Source: Collimonas fungivorans
GTDB taxonomy: Bacteria; Pseudomonadota; Gammaproteobacteria; Burkholderiales; Burkholderiaceae_D
Direction: 5' to 3'
NCBI RefSeq assembly: GCF_001584145.1
Contig: NZ_CP013232.1
Span: 992,001-1,056,000, forward strand
DNA length: 64,000 nt
The translations under genes and the position numbers were made by a program. Numbering within the stretch: position 1 is the first letter of the stretch; the number at the start of each line of letters is the position of its first letter. Positions 24,683-31,791 of this stretch are shown in pieces. Under the pieces are notes generated by a model. The model was given only the letters and a program-made list of their open reading frames with translations, did not search any database and had not been told where the DNA came from.

Positions 24683-25174
24683 ATGGCAATAGACGTTTAT
24701 CTGCAAATCGACGGCATCAAGGGCGAGTCGACGGACAGCGCGCACAAAGACTGGATCGAATGCAAATCGGTGCAATGGGAAGTGCTGCAGCCGAAGTCGG
24801 CGACTGCATCCACCGGCGGCGGCCACACTGCCGAGCGTTGCGAGCACAAGGACATCGTCCTGACCAAGATCGCCGATCTGGCCACACCGCTGCTGCTGCA
24901 GAACTGCTCGTCGGGCAAGACCATTCCGAAAGCCAAATTCGAATTCCTGCGCGCCGACGGCAAGGGCGACCGCATCAAGTACTTTGAAATCGAGCTGGTC
25001 AACTTGCTGATTTCCGATGTCACCCCATCGGTCCAGGAAGGCGATGTGCTGAGCGAGACTGTCAGCCTGAAGTACTCCCAGGTCAAATGGAAGTACACAC
25101 AGCAAAAAATCGGTGGCGGTTCGGGCGGCAACACTTCCGGCGGCTGGGATCTGTCGACCAACAAGGTCGTTTGA
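24683..25174 (+). CDS. hcp: Hcp family type VI secretion tube protein
   Basis: Hcp stacks as hexameric rings that form the inner tube of the type VI secretion system and is also secreted. The 163-residue length is typical. MAIDVYLQIDGIKGES at the N-terminus and the beta-barrel segments FEFLRADGKGDRIKYFEIEL and VSLKYSQVKWKY are characteristic. AAGGGG is spaced seven bases before the ATG and a strong terminator follows, so it is monocistronic. No vgrG, sheath or effector genes are adjacent, making it an orphan hcp that would serve a secretion cluster elsewhere. The Gly/Ser-rich C-terminal tail (GGGSGGNTSGG) is flexible. Confidence 0.95.
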   Translation: MAIDVYLQIDGIKGESTDSAHKDWIECKSVQWEVLQPKSATASTGGGHTAERCEHKDIVLTKIADLATPLLLQNCSSGKTIPKAKFEFLRADGKGDRIKYFEIELVNLLISDVTPSVQEGDVLSETVSLKYSQVKWKYTQQKIGGGSGGNTSGGWDLSTNKVV

Positions 25175-25190
25175 TTTTCCTGCACCAATA

Positions 25191-25221
25191 AAAAAACCGC
25201 AGCTTGCTGCGGTTTTTTTTT
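25191..25221 (+). terminator. rho-independent terminator after hcp
   Basis: ACCGCAGC, loop TT, GCTGCGGT with flanking A and T runs; works in both directions and could also serve the convergent gene. Confidence 0.93.
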
Positions 25222-25250
25222 GTTTGCGCCGGCTCAGGCTAGGCATGCCG

Positions 25251-25733
25251 TCAGGCTGCAACGATGAACATAGCGGAAGAGAGCAGGCAGCCTATGGTCC
25301 GGACGTGGTTCCAGTTGGTCCAGACACGGAGGTAGTTTTGCCAGACCTGGGACGATTCCGGTTTTGACGGATCCACGACAGCCAGTGCGTTATTGAGTGG
25401 AACGTTGAATCCCATCGTCACCAGAAAACCTCCCGCAAGATAGAACAAGCCGCCCGCCAGGAGCCAGCCTGCATACGGTTGCTGCCAGCGGAAAATGGCA
25501 AACACGACCAGGGCCGCGCAGACCACGGCAGTGCCAAGGAATAAAAGCAGGAACAGTGGATTGAGCACCGTGATATTGACGGACTGCATGGCGGCAATCC
25601 CGCTGGCCGGCGCGATGCGGGACAGGGCGTTCATCACGAAATTCGAAAATGCGAAGAACAGCCCGCCCAGCAACCCGCAGGCGAGTGCTGCATAAAGCGA
25701 AATGGGAAACAACAGATTTTCAATGAAAGTCAT
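25251..25733 (-). CDS. DUF1772-family integral membrane protein, 160 aa
   Basis: Four membrane helices at about 10-33, 58-80, 88-112 and 138-158. The layout NVPLNNAL, a polar segment, then VWTNWNHVRTIGCLLS matches DUF1772 (anthrone oxygenase-like) proteins, in which the Asn/His/Arg residues near the last helix are conserved. GGAG is spaced eight bases before the ATG. Its role in bacteria is unknown. Confidence 0.85.
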   Translation of the reverse strand: MTFIENLLFPISLYAALACGLLGGLFFAFSNFVMNALSRIAPASGIAAMQSVNITVLNPLFLLLFLGTAVVCAALVVFAIFRWQQPYAGWLLAGGLFYLAGGFLVTMGFNVPLNNALAVVDPSKPESSQVWQNYLRVWTNWNHVRTIGCLLSSAMFIVAA

Positions 25734-26069
25734 GTGAAGATCTCCGCTGATATAAAACCGTTGATAGCCGCGCGCGGCTTGGCGCCGCCGTTTGCTCCAG
25801 GTCTCTTTTTGTTGATTAGAGGCCGATTTCTAATGTACCATGCTGGTCCCTTTGAGCTTTGGCGCAAGCTTGCCATCAGGGGCGCAGCCTTGCCCAGGTT
25901 TCATGAAGCCTTCAGCCCTGGGGCTTTTTTATTTTTCCAGTAGGACGTTGGTATTTTCGCAAAGTACGGTTTATTGCGTCAATGGCAATCTCCTCGCGAT
26001 GCCGGCACAGTCGGGTCGACAGTTTTTGTATTTTTTGTATTTTTGTATGTCTAACGGCCGGATACGTAA
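25734..26069. other. leader region of the symporter gene with a terminator-like hairpin
   Basis: No gene seen. AGCCC, TG, GGGCT followed by TTTTTTATTTTT at 25914-25936 could terminate a transcript entering from the left or act as an attenuator for the symporter. Its loop is only two bases as drawn. A TTTTTGTATTTTTGTAT stretch lies at 26030-26047. Confidence 0.45.
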
Positions 26070-27338
26070 ATGAAAAAAATTAAAGCAACGACTTGGATCA
26101 TGGTCGGCATGGTCCTCGGGATCGTGGTCGGCTATATCTGCCACAACCTGGCGCCGGATGAAGCGGCGGCAAAAGAAATCGCCGGCTACTTCTCCATCAT
26201 CACTGATGTATTCTTGCGTTTGATCAAGATGATCATCGCGCCGCTGGTGTTCGGCACCCTGGTGTCGGGTATCGCCGGCATGAAGGACAGCAGTTCGGTG
26301 GGCCGCATCGGCGTACGCGCCCTCGGCTGGTTCGTGATTGCTTCCCTGCTGTCGCTGGCGCTGGGCATGTTGTTCGTCAACGTGCTGCAGGTCGGCCACG
26401 CGCTCAACCTGCCGCTGCCTGTGGTAGGAGCAGATACCAAGCTCAATACCAGCGGCTTCAACCTGAAGGATTTTGTTTCGCATGTGTTCCCGAGCAGCTT
26501 CGTCGACGCCATGGCGAAGAATGAAATCCTGCAGATCCTGGTGTTCTCGCTGTTTTTCGGGTTTGGCCTGGCTTCGGTCAAGGGCGAGGCCGGCAAGGTA
26601 GTCACCAGCGCCATCGACGGCCTGGTGCACGTGATGCTGAAAGTGACCGATTACGTGATGCGCTTTGCGCCGATCGGCGTGTTTGCCGCCATCGCCGCCG
26701 TCATCACGGTGCAGGGCTTCGGCGTGCTGACTACCTACGCCAAGTTCCTCGGCGGTTTCTACGCCGGGCTGGCCACCTTGTGGGCGGTGCTGATCGGCAT
26801 CGGCTACATCTTCCTGCGCGGTTCGATCTTCACCTTGCTGCGCCTGCTGAAGGAGCCGATCATGCTGGCGTTTTCCACCGCCAGCAGCGAAGCGGCTTAT
26901 CCTAAGACCATGGAGCAGCTGGAAAACTTCGGCGTAAACAACAAAATCACCGGCTTCGTACTGCCGCTCGGTTATTCCTTCAACCTCGACGGTTCGATGA
27001 TGTACCAGGCGTTCGCCGCCCTGTTCGTGGCGCAGGCCTACAACATTGAAATGTCGTTTGCCCAGCAGCTCACCATGCTGCTGGTGCTGATGGTGAGCAG
27101 CAAGGGCATGGCCGGCGTGCCGCGCGGTTCACTGGTGGTGGTGGCCGCCATTCTGCCGATGTTCCATTTGCCGGAAGCCGGCATCTTGCTGATCATCGGC
27201 ATCGACCAGTTCCTCGACATGGGCCGCACCGCTACCAATGTGGTGGGCAACGGCATCGCCACTTCGGTGATTGCCAAGTGGGAAGGCGAGCTGGATGAAG
27301 ACGCCGGCCGCCGGGCCCTGGAAAACAGCCGGGCCTGA
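26070..27338 (+). CDS. dicarboxylate/amino acid:cation symporter (DAACS), GltP/DctA-like, 422 aa
   Basis: Inner-membrane secondary transporter that couples uptake of glutamate, aspartate or C4-dicarboxylates to protons or sodium. The family signatures are present: STASSEAAYPKTMEQ (hairpin 1), LPLGYSFNLDGSMMYQ (helix 7), GMAGVPRGSLVV (hairpin 2) and DMGRTATNVVGN (helix 8, substrate Asp/Arg/Asn site). The Arg in DMGRT favours acidic substrates. The length is normal. The ribosome binding site is weak. It is monocistronic, ending with a terminator at 27370. Confidence 0.93.
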   Translation: MKKIKATTWIMVGMVLGIVVGYICHNLAPDEAAAKEIAGYFSIITDVFLRLIKMIIAPLVFGTLVSGIAGMKDSSSVGRIGVRALGWFVIASLLSLALGMLFVNVLQVGHALNLPLPVVGADTKLNTSGFNLKDFVSHVFPSSFVDAMAKNEILQILVFSLFFGFGLASVKGEAGKVVTSAIDGLVHVMLKVTDYVMRFAPIGVFAAIAAVITVQGFGVLTTYAKFLGGFYAGLATLWAVLIGIGYIFLRGSIFTLLRLLKEPIMLAFSTASSEAAYPKTMEQLENFGVNNKITGFVLPLGYSFNLDGSMMYQAFAALFVAQAYNIEMSFAQQLTMLLVLMVSSKGMAGVPRGSLVVVAAILPMFHLPEAGILLIIGIDQFLDMGRTATNVVGNGIATSVIAKWEGELDEDAGRRALENSRA

Positions 27339-27369
27339 CCGGCAGACGTGAAATGTAGGATTTGAGACA

Positions 27370-27393
27370 CAGCGCCCGCGAGGCGCTGTTTTT
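27370..27393 (+). terminator. rho-independent terminator after the symporter gene
   Basis: CAGCGCC, loop CGCGA, GGCGCTG, then TTTTT. Confidence 0.92.
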
Positions 27394-27456
27394 CATTGGG
27401 GAGTATGCTAATTTACAGGCTCGCATTTTTCTGTAAATAACTGGAAAGAAATCCCG

Positions 27457-27888
27457 ATGGAGCAACTGCGCCTCACCACCGAAGCGGCGGAACTGGATGT
27501 TCCGCTGATCCATCGCTTCCTGTCCGAGGAATCGGCGTGGGCCCGCGGCATATCGCTGGCCTTGGTCGAAGAGTCGATACGGAACTCCCTGAATTTCGGC
27601 CTGTTTGCCGGTGCTGGCCAGGTGGCTTATGCGCGCGTTGTCACCGACTATTCGACGTTTGCCTACCTGGTCGACGTCTTCGTGCTGGCCGAGCATCGCG
27701 GCAAGGGCCATAGCGCCAGGCTGATGGCCGCAGTCATGGAACATCCGCGGCTGCAAGGACTGCGCCGCTTCATGCTGGCGACCAGCACCGCCCACGGCCT
27801 GTACGCAAAATTCGGTTTTGCGGCGCCGGCCCGACCGCAATCGCTGATGGAGCGTTATGCGCCTGATGTGTATGCAACCCTAACCTGA
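27457..27888 (+). CDS. GNAT-family N-acetyltransferase, 143 aa
   Basis: Acetyltransferase with the acetyl-CoA loop EHRGKGHSARLM (about residues 86-97) and the C-terminal ATSTAHGLYAKFGF motif typical of the small GNATs that act on amino-acid or small amine substrates. GGAAAG lies upstream of the ATG. The stop is 10 bp before the paiB-like gene, so the two form an operon. In Bacillus the pai operon likewise couples an acetyltransferase (PaiA, polyamine acetylation) to PaiB, but this GNAT is shorter and not clearly PaiA. Confidence 0.88.
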   Translation: MEQLRLTTEAAELDVPLIHRFLSEESAWARGISLALVEESIRNSLNFGLFAGAGQVAYARVVTDYSTFAYLVDVFVLAEHRGKGHSARLMAAVMEHPRLQGLRRFMLATSTAHGLYAKFGFAAPARPQSLMERYAPDVYATLT

Positions 27889-27898
27889 ACGGACCGCC

Positions 27899-28540
27899 AT
27901 GTATATCCCCAAACATTTTGACGAACCGCGCATCGAGGTCCTGCACGAGCTGATCCGTGCGCGCCCGCTGTCGACCCTGGTGACACTGTCTTCGGACGGG
28001 CTCAACGCCAACCATATTCCCTTCCTGCTGTCGGCGCAGGCCGGTCCTTTCGGCACTTTGCACGGCCACGTGGCGCGCGCCAATCCGGTCTGGCAGGATT
28101 TCCAGAAGGAAGTCGAGGTGCTGGTGATATTCCATGGCCCGGAGGCTTACATCACGCCGTCCTGGTACGCCACCAAGGCCGAGACCGGCAAGGTGGTGCC
28201 GACCTGGAATTACGCGGTTGCGCATGCTTATGGCACGCTGCGCATCATCGACGACGCCAGCTGGCTGCCGGCGCACCTGGCGGCGCTTACCGCACATAAC
28301 GAAGCAGCTTTCCCGGCGCCATGGCAACTGACCGATGCGCCGCATGATTACACGGAAAAGCTGATGAAGGCGATTGTCGGCATCGAGATCGTGATTACCC
28401 GCTTGTCGGGCAAATGGAAGGTCAGCCAGAACCAGCCGGCGCAGAACCAGGCGACGGTGATCGACGGCTTGCATGGACAAGGCAGCGACGAGTCGCAGGC
28501 GATGGCAGCGCTGGTCGAGGCTGGCAAGACCACACGCTGA
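27899..28540 (+). CDS. PaiB-family FMN-binding protein / transcriptional regulator, 213 aa
   Basis: The split-barrel flavin-binding fold of the PaiB family spans nearly the whole protein. MYIPKHFDEPR at the start, ANHIPFLL, VIFHGPEAYITPSWYATK and VPTWNYAVAHAYG are family motifs, and the MKAIVGIEIVITRLSGKWK segment is also conserved. PaiB proteins are described as negative regulators of degradative enzymes in Bacillus; whether this one binds DNA is untested. It is co-transcribed with the upstream GNAT gene and followed by a strong terminator. Confidence 0.92.
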   Translation: MYIPKHFDEPRIEVLHELIRARPLSTLVTLSSDGLNANHIPFLLSAQAGPFGTLHGHVARANPVWQDFQKEVEVLVIFHGPEAYITPSWYATKAETGKVVPTWNYAVAHAYGTLRIIDDASWLPAHLAALTAHNEAAFPAPWQLTDAPHDYTEKLMKAIVGIEIVITRLSGKWKVSQNQPAQNQATVIDGLHGQGSDESQAMAALVEAGKTTR

Positions 28541-28557
28541 ACTGCGGGATCAACAGC

Positions 28558-28597
28558 GCGCCGCGGCCCGGCTTGTCGAGGCCGCGGCGCGGTTTTT
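28558..28597 (+). terminator. rho-independent terminator between paiB-like and GH92 genes
   Basis: An 11-bp perfect stem GCGCCGCGGCC/GGCCGCGGCGC followed by GGTTTTT. The T run overlaps the stop codon of the convergent mannosidase gene. Confidence 0.92.
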
Positions 28598-31500
28598 ACT
28601 TCAGGGTCATGGCAAACACGTGCATCAAGGCGCCGTTGTCGGTCTGGTAGGGCAGGGTCACGCTCTTGACCGTGCGCTTCTTGTCAAGCTGCGCATCCCA
28701 GTAGAAGACATAGGCTTTGGTAGTGTCGGCATTGCCGTTCTGGTCGACCCGGTAGGCGCTGGTCAGGGCGATCTGGTTGTAGCTGCCGACCTTGCCGCTA
28801 CCGCCGCCCAGGGTCCAGTCGTCGAAACGCAAGTCGAAACTGGCCTGGGTATCGTCGCTGTAGGTGACGATCAGCTTGCCGGTGGGTGCGGTCGAGGCAT
28901 TGGTTGAGCTGCCGAGCAGGGCCAGCTTGTCTGCCGATTGTGGTTTGGCGAAGGTGATGACCTGGCCCTGGGTGACCATGTTGTCCAGGCCCGACTTGCC
29001 GTCCGGCCAGGCGAACGATACGCCGTTGAAGCTGACGTTGCCGCCCGCGATTGCTCCGGCCGCCGCCAGCGCTTTCGAGGAATAGCTCCAACCGCCCATG
29101 TCGTAGGTATAACCTTCCAGCCCGCGCACGGTTTTCTGGCCGTCAGTGCCTATGCCGCGGTTGTTCAGCGCATCAGCCAGGCTGCCGAAACCGTCTAGGC
29201 CGAAGGACGGCATCTTGGCCGATGAATCCTTGCCCCACTGCGACTGGCTCGCCGCCAGGGAGAAGTCCAGCGTTGCGCTGTCCTTCAGGTCCTTGAGCCA
29301 CAGCCATGGCATGTCGAGCGCCTGGCCGTTCAGCGCCAGGCTCTGGATGTAGGGCGAATTGGTGGCGGCGCCGCTGGCGTTGATCACCAGTTTCTTGGCG
29401 CCGTCGGCCCAGCGTACCACCACCTTGTCGAACATCGGGCTGCCGATGGTCAGGCCGCTTACCGCCTGGATTTCAGGATACAGGCCGAGCGCCGCCCACA
29501 CATACCAGGAGGAAACGGCGCCGAGGTCGTCGTTGCCGGGCAAGCCGCCCGGATCGTCCGAGAACACGGTGTTGGCGACATCGCGTACTACCTTCTGGGT
29601 GCGCCATGGGGCGCCGGTCCAGTTGTACAGCCACGGCGTAGCGAAACTCGGCTCGTTGCCCATGTAGAAATTGGGTTTGTTCATGCCGGCGTTGAGATCC
29701 TGGAAGAAGGCGTCCAGCCGCTTGATGGCGGCGTCGTTGCCGCCGACCAGGCCGAACAGGCCGCGCGCATCGTAGGCCGACATCCAGGTGTACTGCTCGG
29801 CGTTGCCTTCCACCATGTCGGCGTTAGGCTGCGGATTGAGCATCCAGGAACCGTTGCGGTAGCGCGGCAGCAGCTGCTTCTGGGCCGGGTTGAACTGGTT
29901 TTTCCAGTTGGCGGAACGGCTCAGGAACAGCTGGTAATTCATGTTGTCGCCGAGCGCCTTGGCCAGCTGCGAGGTGGCGAAATCGGCGGTGCCGAATTCG
30001 AAGGTCAGCGAGCCTGCCCACCAGCCGTTGTCCATGCCGGCGTAGCCGTGGACCAGGTAGTCGTTCATCCGTTCGGTGCTGTCCCTGACATGGTCGCCGG
30101 TGCATTGCACGTCGGCCTTGTTGCCGACCAGGGTCATGTAGTCCAGCGCCTTCTTGGCGTCGAAGCCGGTGGCGCCGAAGGCGTAGCCGCCCATGATGGT
30201 CGGCACGCCGGAATCACCCGGCATGATGCCGGCGTCGACGTTGATCGGCGCCCAGCGCGGGATGGCGCCGCACTGATCGGCATCGTTCACCAGCGATTGC
30301 ATCATGTCGCTGGTTTCTTTCGGAAACAGCATGCTGGTCAGGGGGATCAGGCTGCGATACACATCCCAGTTGGAATAGTTGACGTATTGGGTGCGGCCGG
30401 CCGCAACCTGGTGCACTTTCTGGTCGAAACCGATGTAGTCGCCGGTGACGTCGCTATTGGTGTTGGGCGACAGCAGCGAGTGATAGAGCGCGGTGTAGAA
30501 CTTGCGCTTTTCGGTATCGCTGCCGCCGCTCACCTGGATCGTGTTGAGGCGGTTGTTCCAGGCATCGGCGGCAGCATCGCGCACGGCGTTGAAGTCCCAG
30601 CCAGGGTTCTCCTGTTCCAGGTTCTTGCGGGCATTGTCGCTGCTGACATAGGACAGGCCGACCTTCATCAGCACCGCCGGCGTGGTGCTGGCGTCGAAGG
30701 TGATATTGGCCTTGCCGTTGCTGATGGCGGCGCTGATGTTGCGGTCGAACTTGGCGTAGAAATACAGGGTGTAAGTGCGGGCGCCGCAAAACTTGCCGCC
30801 GACGGTAGAGCCGGACAGCGCATCCTTGCCTTCGGTCTTGATCACGCCAGTGGTCGAGGCGATGGTGTTGGTGCGGGTGGCGTCGAACACCAGATAGGGA
30901 GTCTTGTTGGCGCTGGCGATAGCCGATTTGGCGGGAAAGGTGAAACGGCCGAAACCGGTCCTGGTGGTGGCGGTCAGTTCGGTATTGATACCGTCGTTCA
31001 ACGCCACCTGGTAATAACCTGGACGCGCCGCTTCGTTCTTGTGATCGAAGTTTTCCTTGGCGTTGACGCCGACCGCGCTGGTGTCGAAGGTCGGCATGAC
31101 CGGCAGCTCGCCTTCATTGCCGTCGCAGCCGGAGCCGCTCATTTGCGTCAGCGGAAAACCAGTGATGGTCTTTTCCTTGTAGATGTAACCGACCGGGTGA
31201 TCCTGGCCGCCGTTGCTGGGCGTCATGGGTGTCCACTGCACCATGCCGAACGGCGTCGTGGCGCCGGGAAAAGTGCCGCCGCGGGCTCCGGCCGGCACCG
31301 GGTCGGTGGCCGGTTTCGACGAGTCCGCGGTGCCGACGAACGGATTCACATACTTGGTGAGCGCGGCTTTGACAAAAACGTCGTTGTTCGGAACTGGCTG
31401 CGGCGTGCCTGCGCTCGACGTGGCTGGAGGGGCGGCAGGATCGGTAGCGGGATTGGTGACAGCGACAACCGGCGGCGTGACAGCGGTGCCGTTGGCGACT

Positions 31501-31652
31501 GGTGTCGATGTCGTTCCGTTGGCGGTGCCAGGTTGCGCAGTGGTGCCCGCGCCATTGGCATTGAGCAGGGATTGGTCGGAGCCGTCGCCGCAGCCGAACA
31601 GCAGCGCGACGGCAAGTCCGATCGAGAAATTTTTCTTCAATTGCAGATTCAT
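28596..31652 (-). CDS. GH92-family alpha-mannosidase lipoprotein, 1018 aa
   Basis: Exo-acting, calcium-dependent alpha-mannosidase (GH92), predicted to trim mannose from glycoprotein or fungal mannan outside the cytoplasm. Lipobox LFGC (Cys21) is followed by a Thr/Pro/Ala linker to about residue 95. The N-terminal beta-sandwich starts near YVNPFVGT, and the (alpha/alpha)6 catalytic domain carries PGNDDLGAVSSWYVWAALG, the family signature. An extra C-terminal beta-sandwich (about 850-1018) may bind carbohydrate. GGAGGA-type spacing precedes the ATG. It is the distal gene of a LacI-epimerase-GH92-GH92 cluster and is related to the next GH92, with near-identical signal peptides. Confidence 0.93.
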   Translation of the reverse strand: MNLQLKKNFSIGLAVALLFGCGDGSDQSLLNANGAGTTAQPGTANGTTSTPVANGTAVTPPVVAVTNPATDPAAPPATSSAGTPQPVPNNDVFVKAALTKYVNPFVGTADSSKPATDPVPAGARGGTFPGATTPFGMVQWTPMTPSNGGQDHPVGYIYKEKTITGFPLTQMSGSGCDGNEGELPVMPTFDTSAVGVNAKENFDHKNEAARPGYYQVALNDGINTELTATTRTGFGRFTFPAKSAIASANKTPYLVFDATRTNTIASTTGVIKTEGKDALSGSTVGGKFCGARTYTLYFYAKFDRNISAAISNGKANITFDASTTPAVLMKVGLSYVSSDNARKNLEQENPGWDFNAVRDAAADAWNNRLNTIQVSGGSDTEKRKFYTALYHSLLSPNTNSDVTGDYIGFDQKVHQVAAGRTQYVNYSNWDVYRSLIPLTSMLFPKETSDMMQSLVNDADQCGAIPRWAPINVDAGIMPGDSGVPTIMGGYAFGATGFDAKKALDYMTLVGNKADVQCTGDHVRDSTERMNDYLVHGYAGMDNGWWAGSLTFEFGTADFATSQLAKALGDNMNYQLFLSRSANWKNQFNPAQKQLLPRYRNGSWMLNPQPNADMVEGNAEQYTWMSAYDARGLFGLVGGNDAAIKRLDAFFQDLNAGMNKPNFYMGNEPSFATPWLYNWTGAPWRTQKVVRDVANTVFSDDPGGLPGNDDLGAVSSWYVWAALGLYPEIQAVSGLTIGSPMFDKVVVRWADGAKKLVINASGAATNSPYIQSLALNGQALDMPWLWLKDLKDSATLDFSLAASQSQWGKDSSAKMPSFGLDGFGSLADALNNRGIGTDGQKTVRGLEGYTYDMGGWSYSSKALAAAGAIAGGNVSFNGVSFAWPDGKSGLDNMVTQGQVITFAKPQSADKLALLGSSTNASTAPTGKLIVTYSDDTQASFDLRFDDWTLGGGSGKVGSYNQIALTSAYRVDQNGNADTTKAYVFYWDAQLDKKRTVKSVTLPYQTDNGALMHVFAMTLK

Positions 31653-31791
31653 TGTTCCTCCAATATTTTTGAAAGTCCACGTTTCTGGATAATGCTGGCG
31701 TGATGGAACAAGGGCGCAGGCGCCCGCGCCAGCAGCGGGCGGACGTCGGCGGACCGACCGCGTGGGAGCGGTCCGCGCTGTTCAATGCGGA

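Noticed and set aside
30048..31703. 551-residue plus-strand open frame opposite the first GH92 gene
   Set aside because: Val/Gly/Asp-rich antisense artefact of codon bias; the GH92 reading has a lipobox and family signatures.
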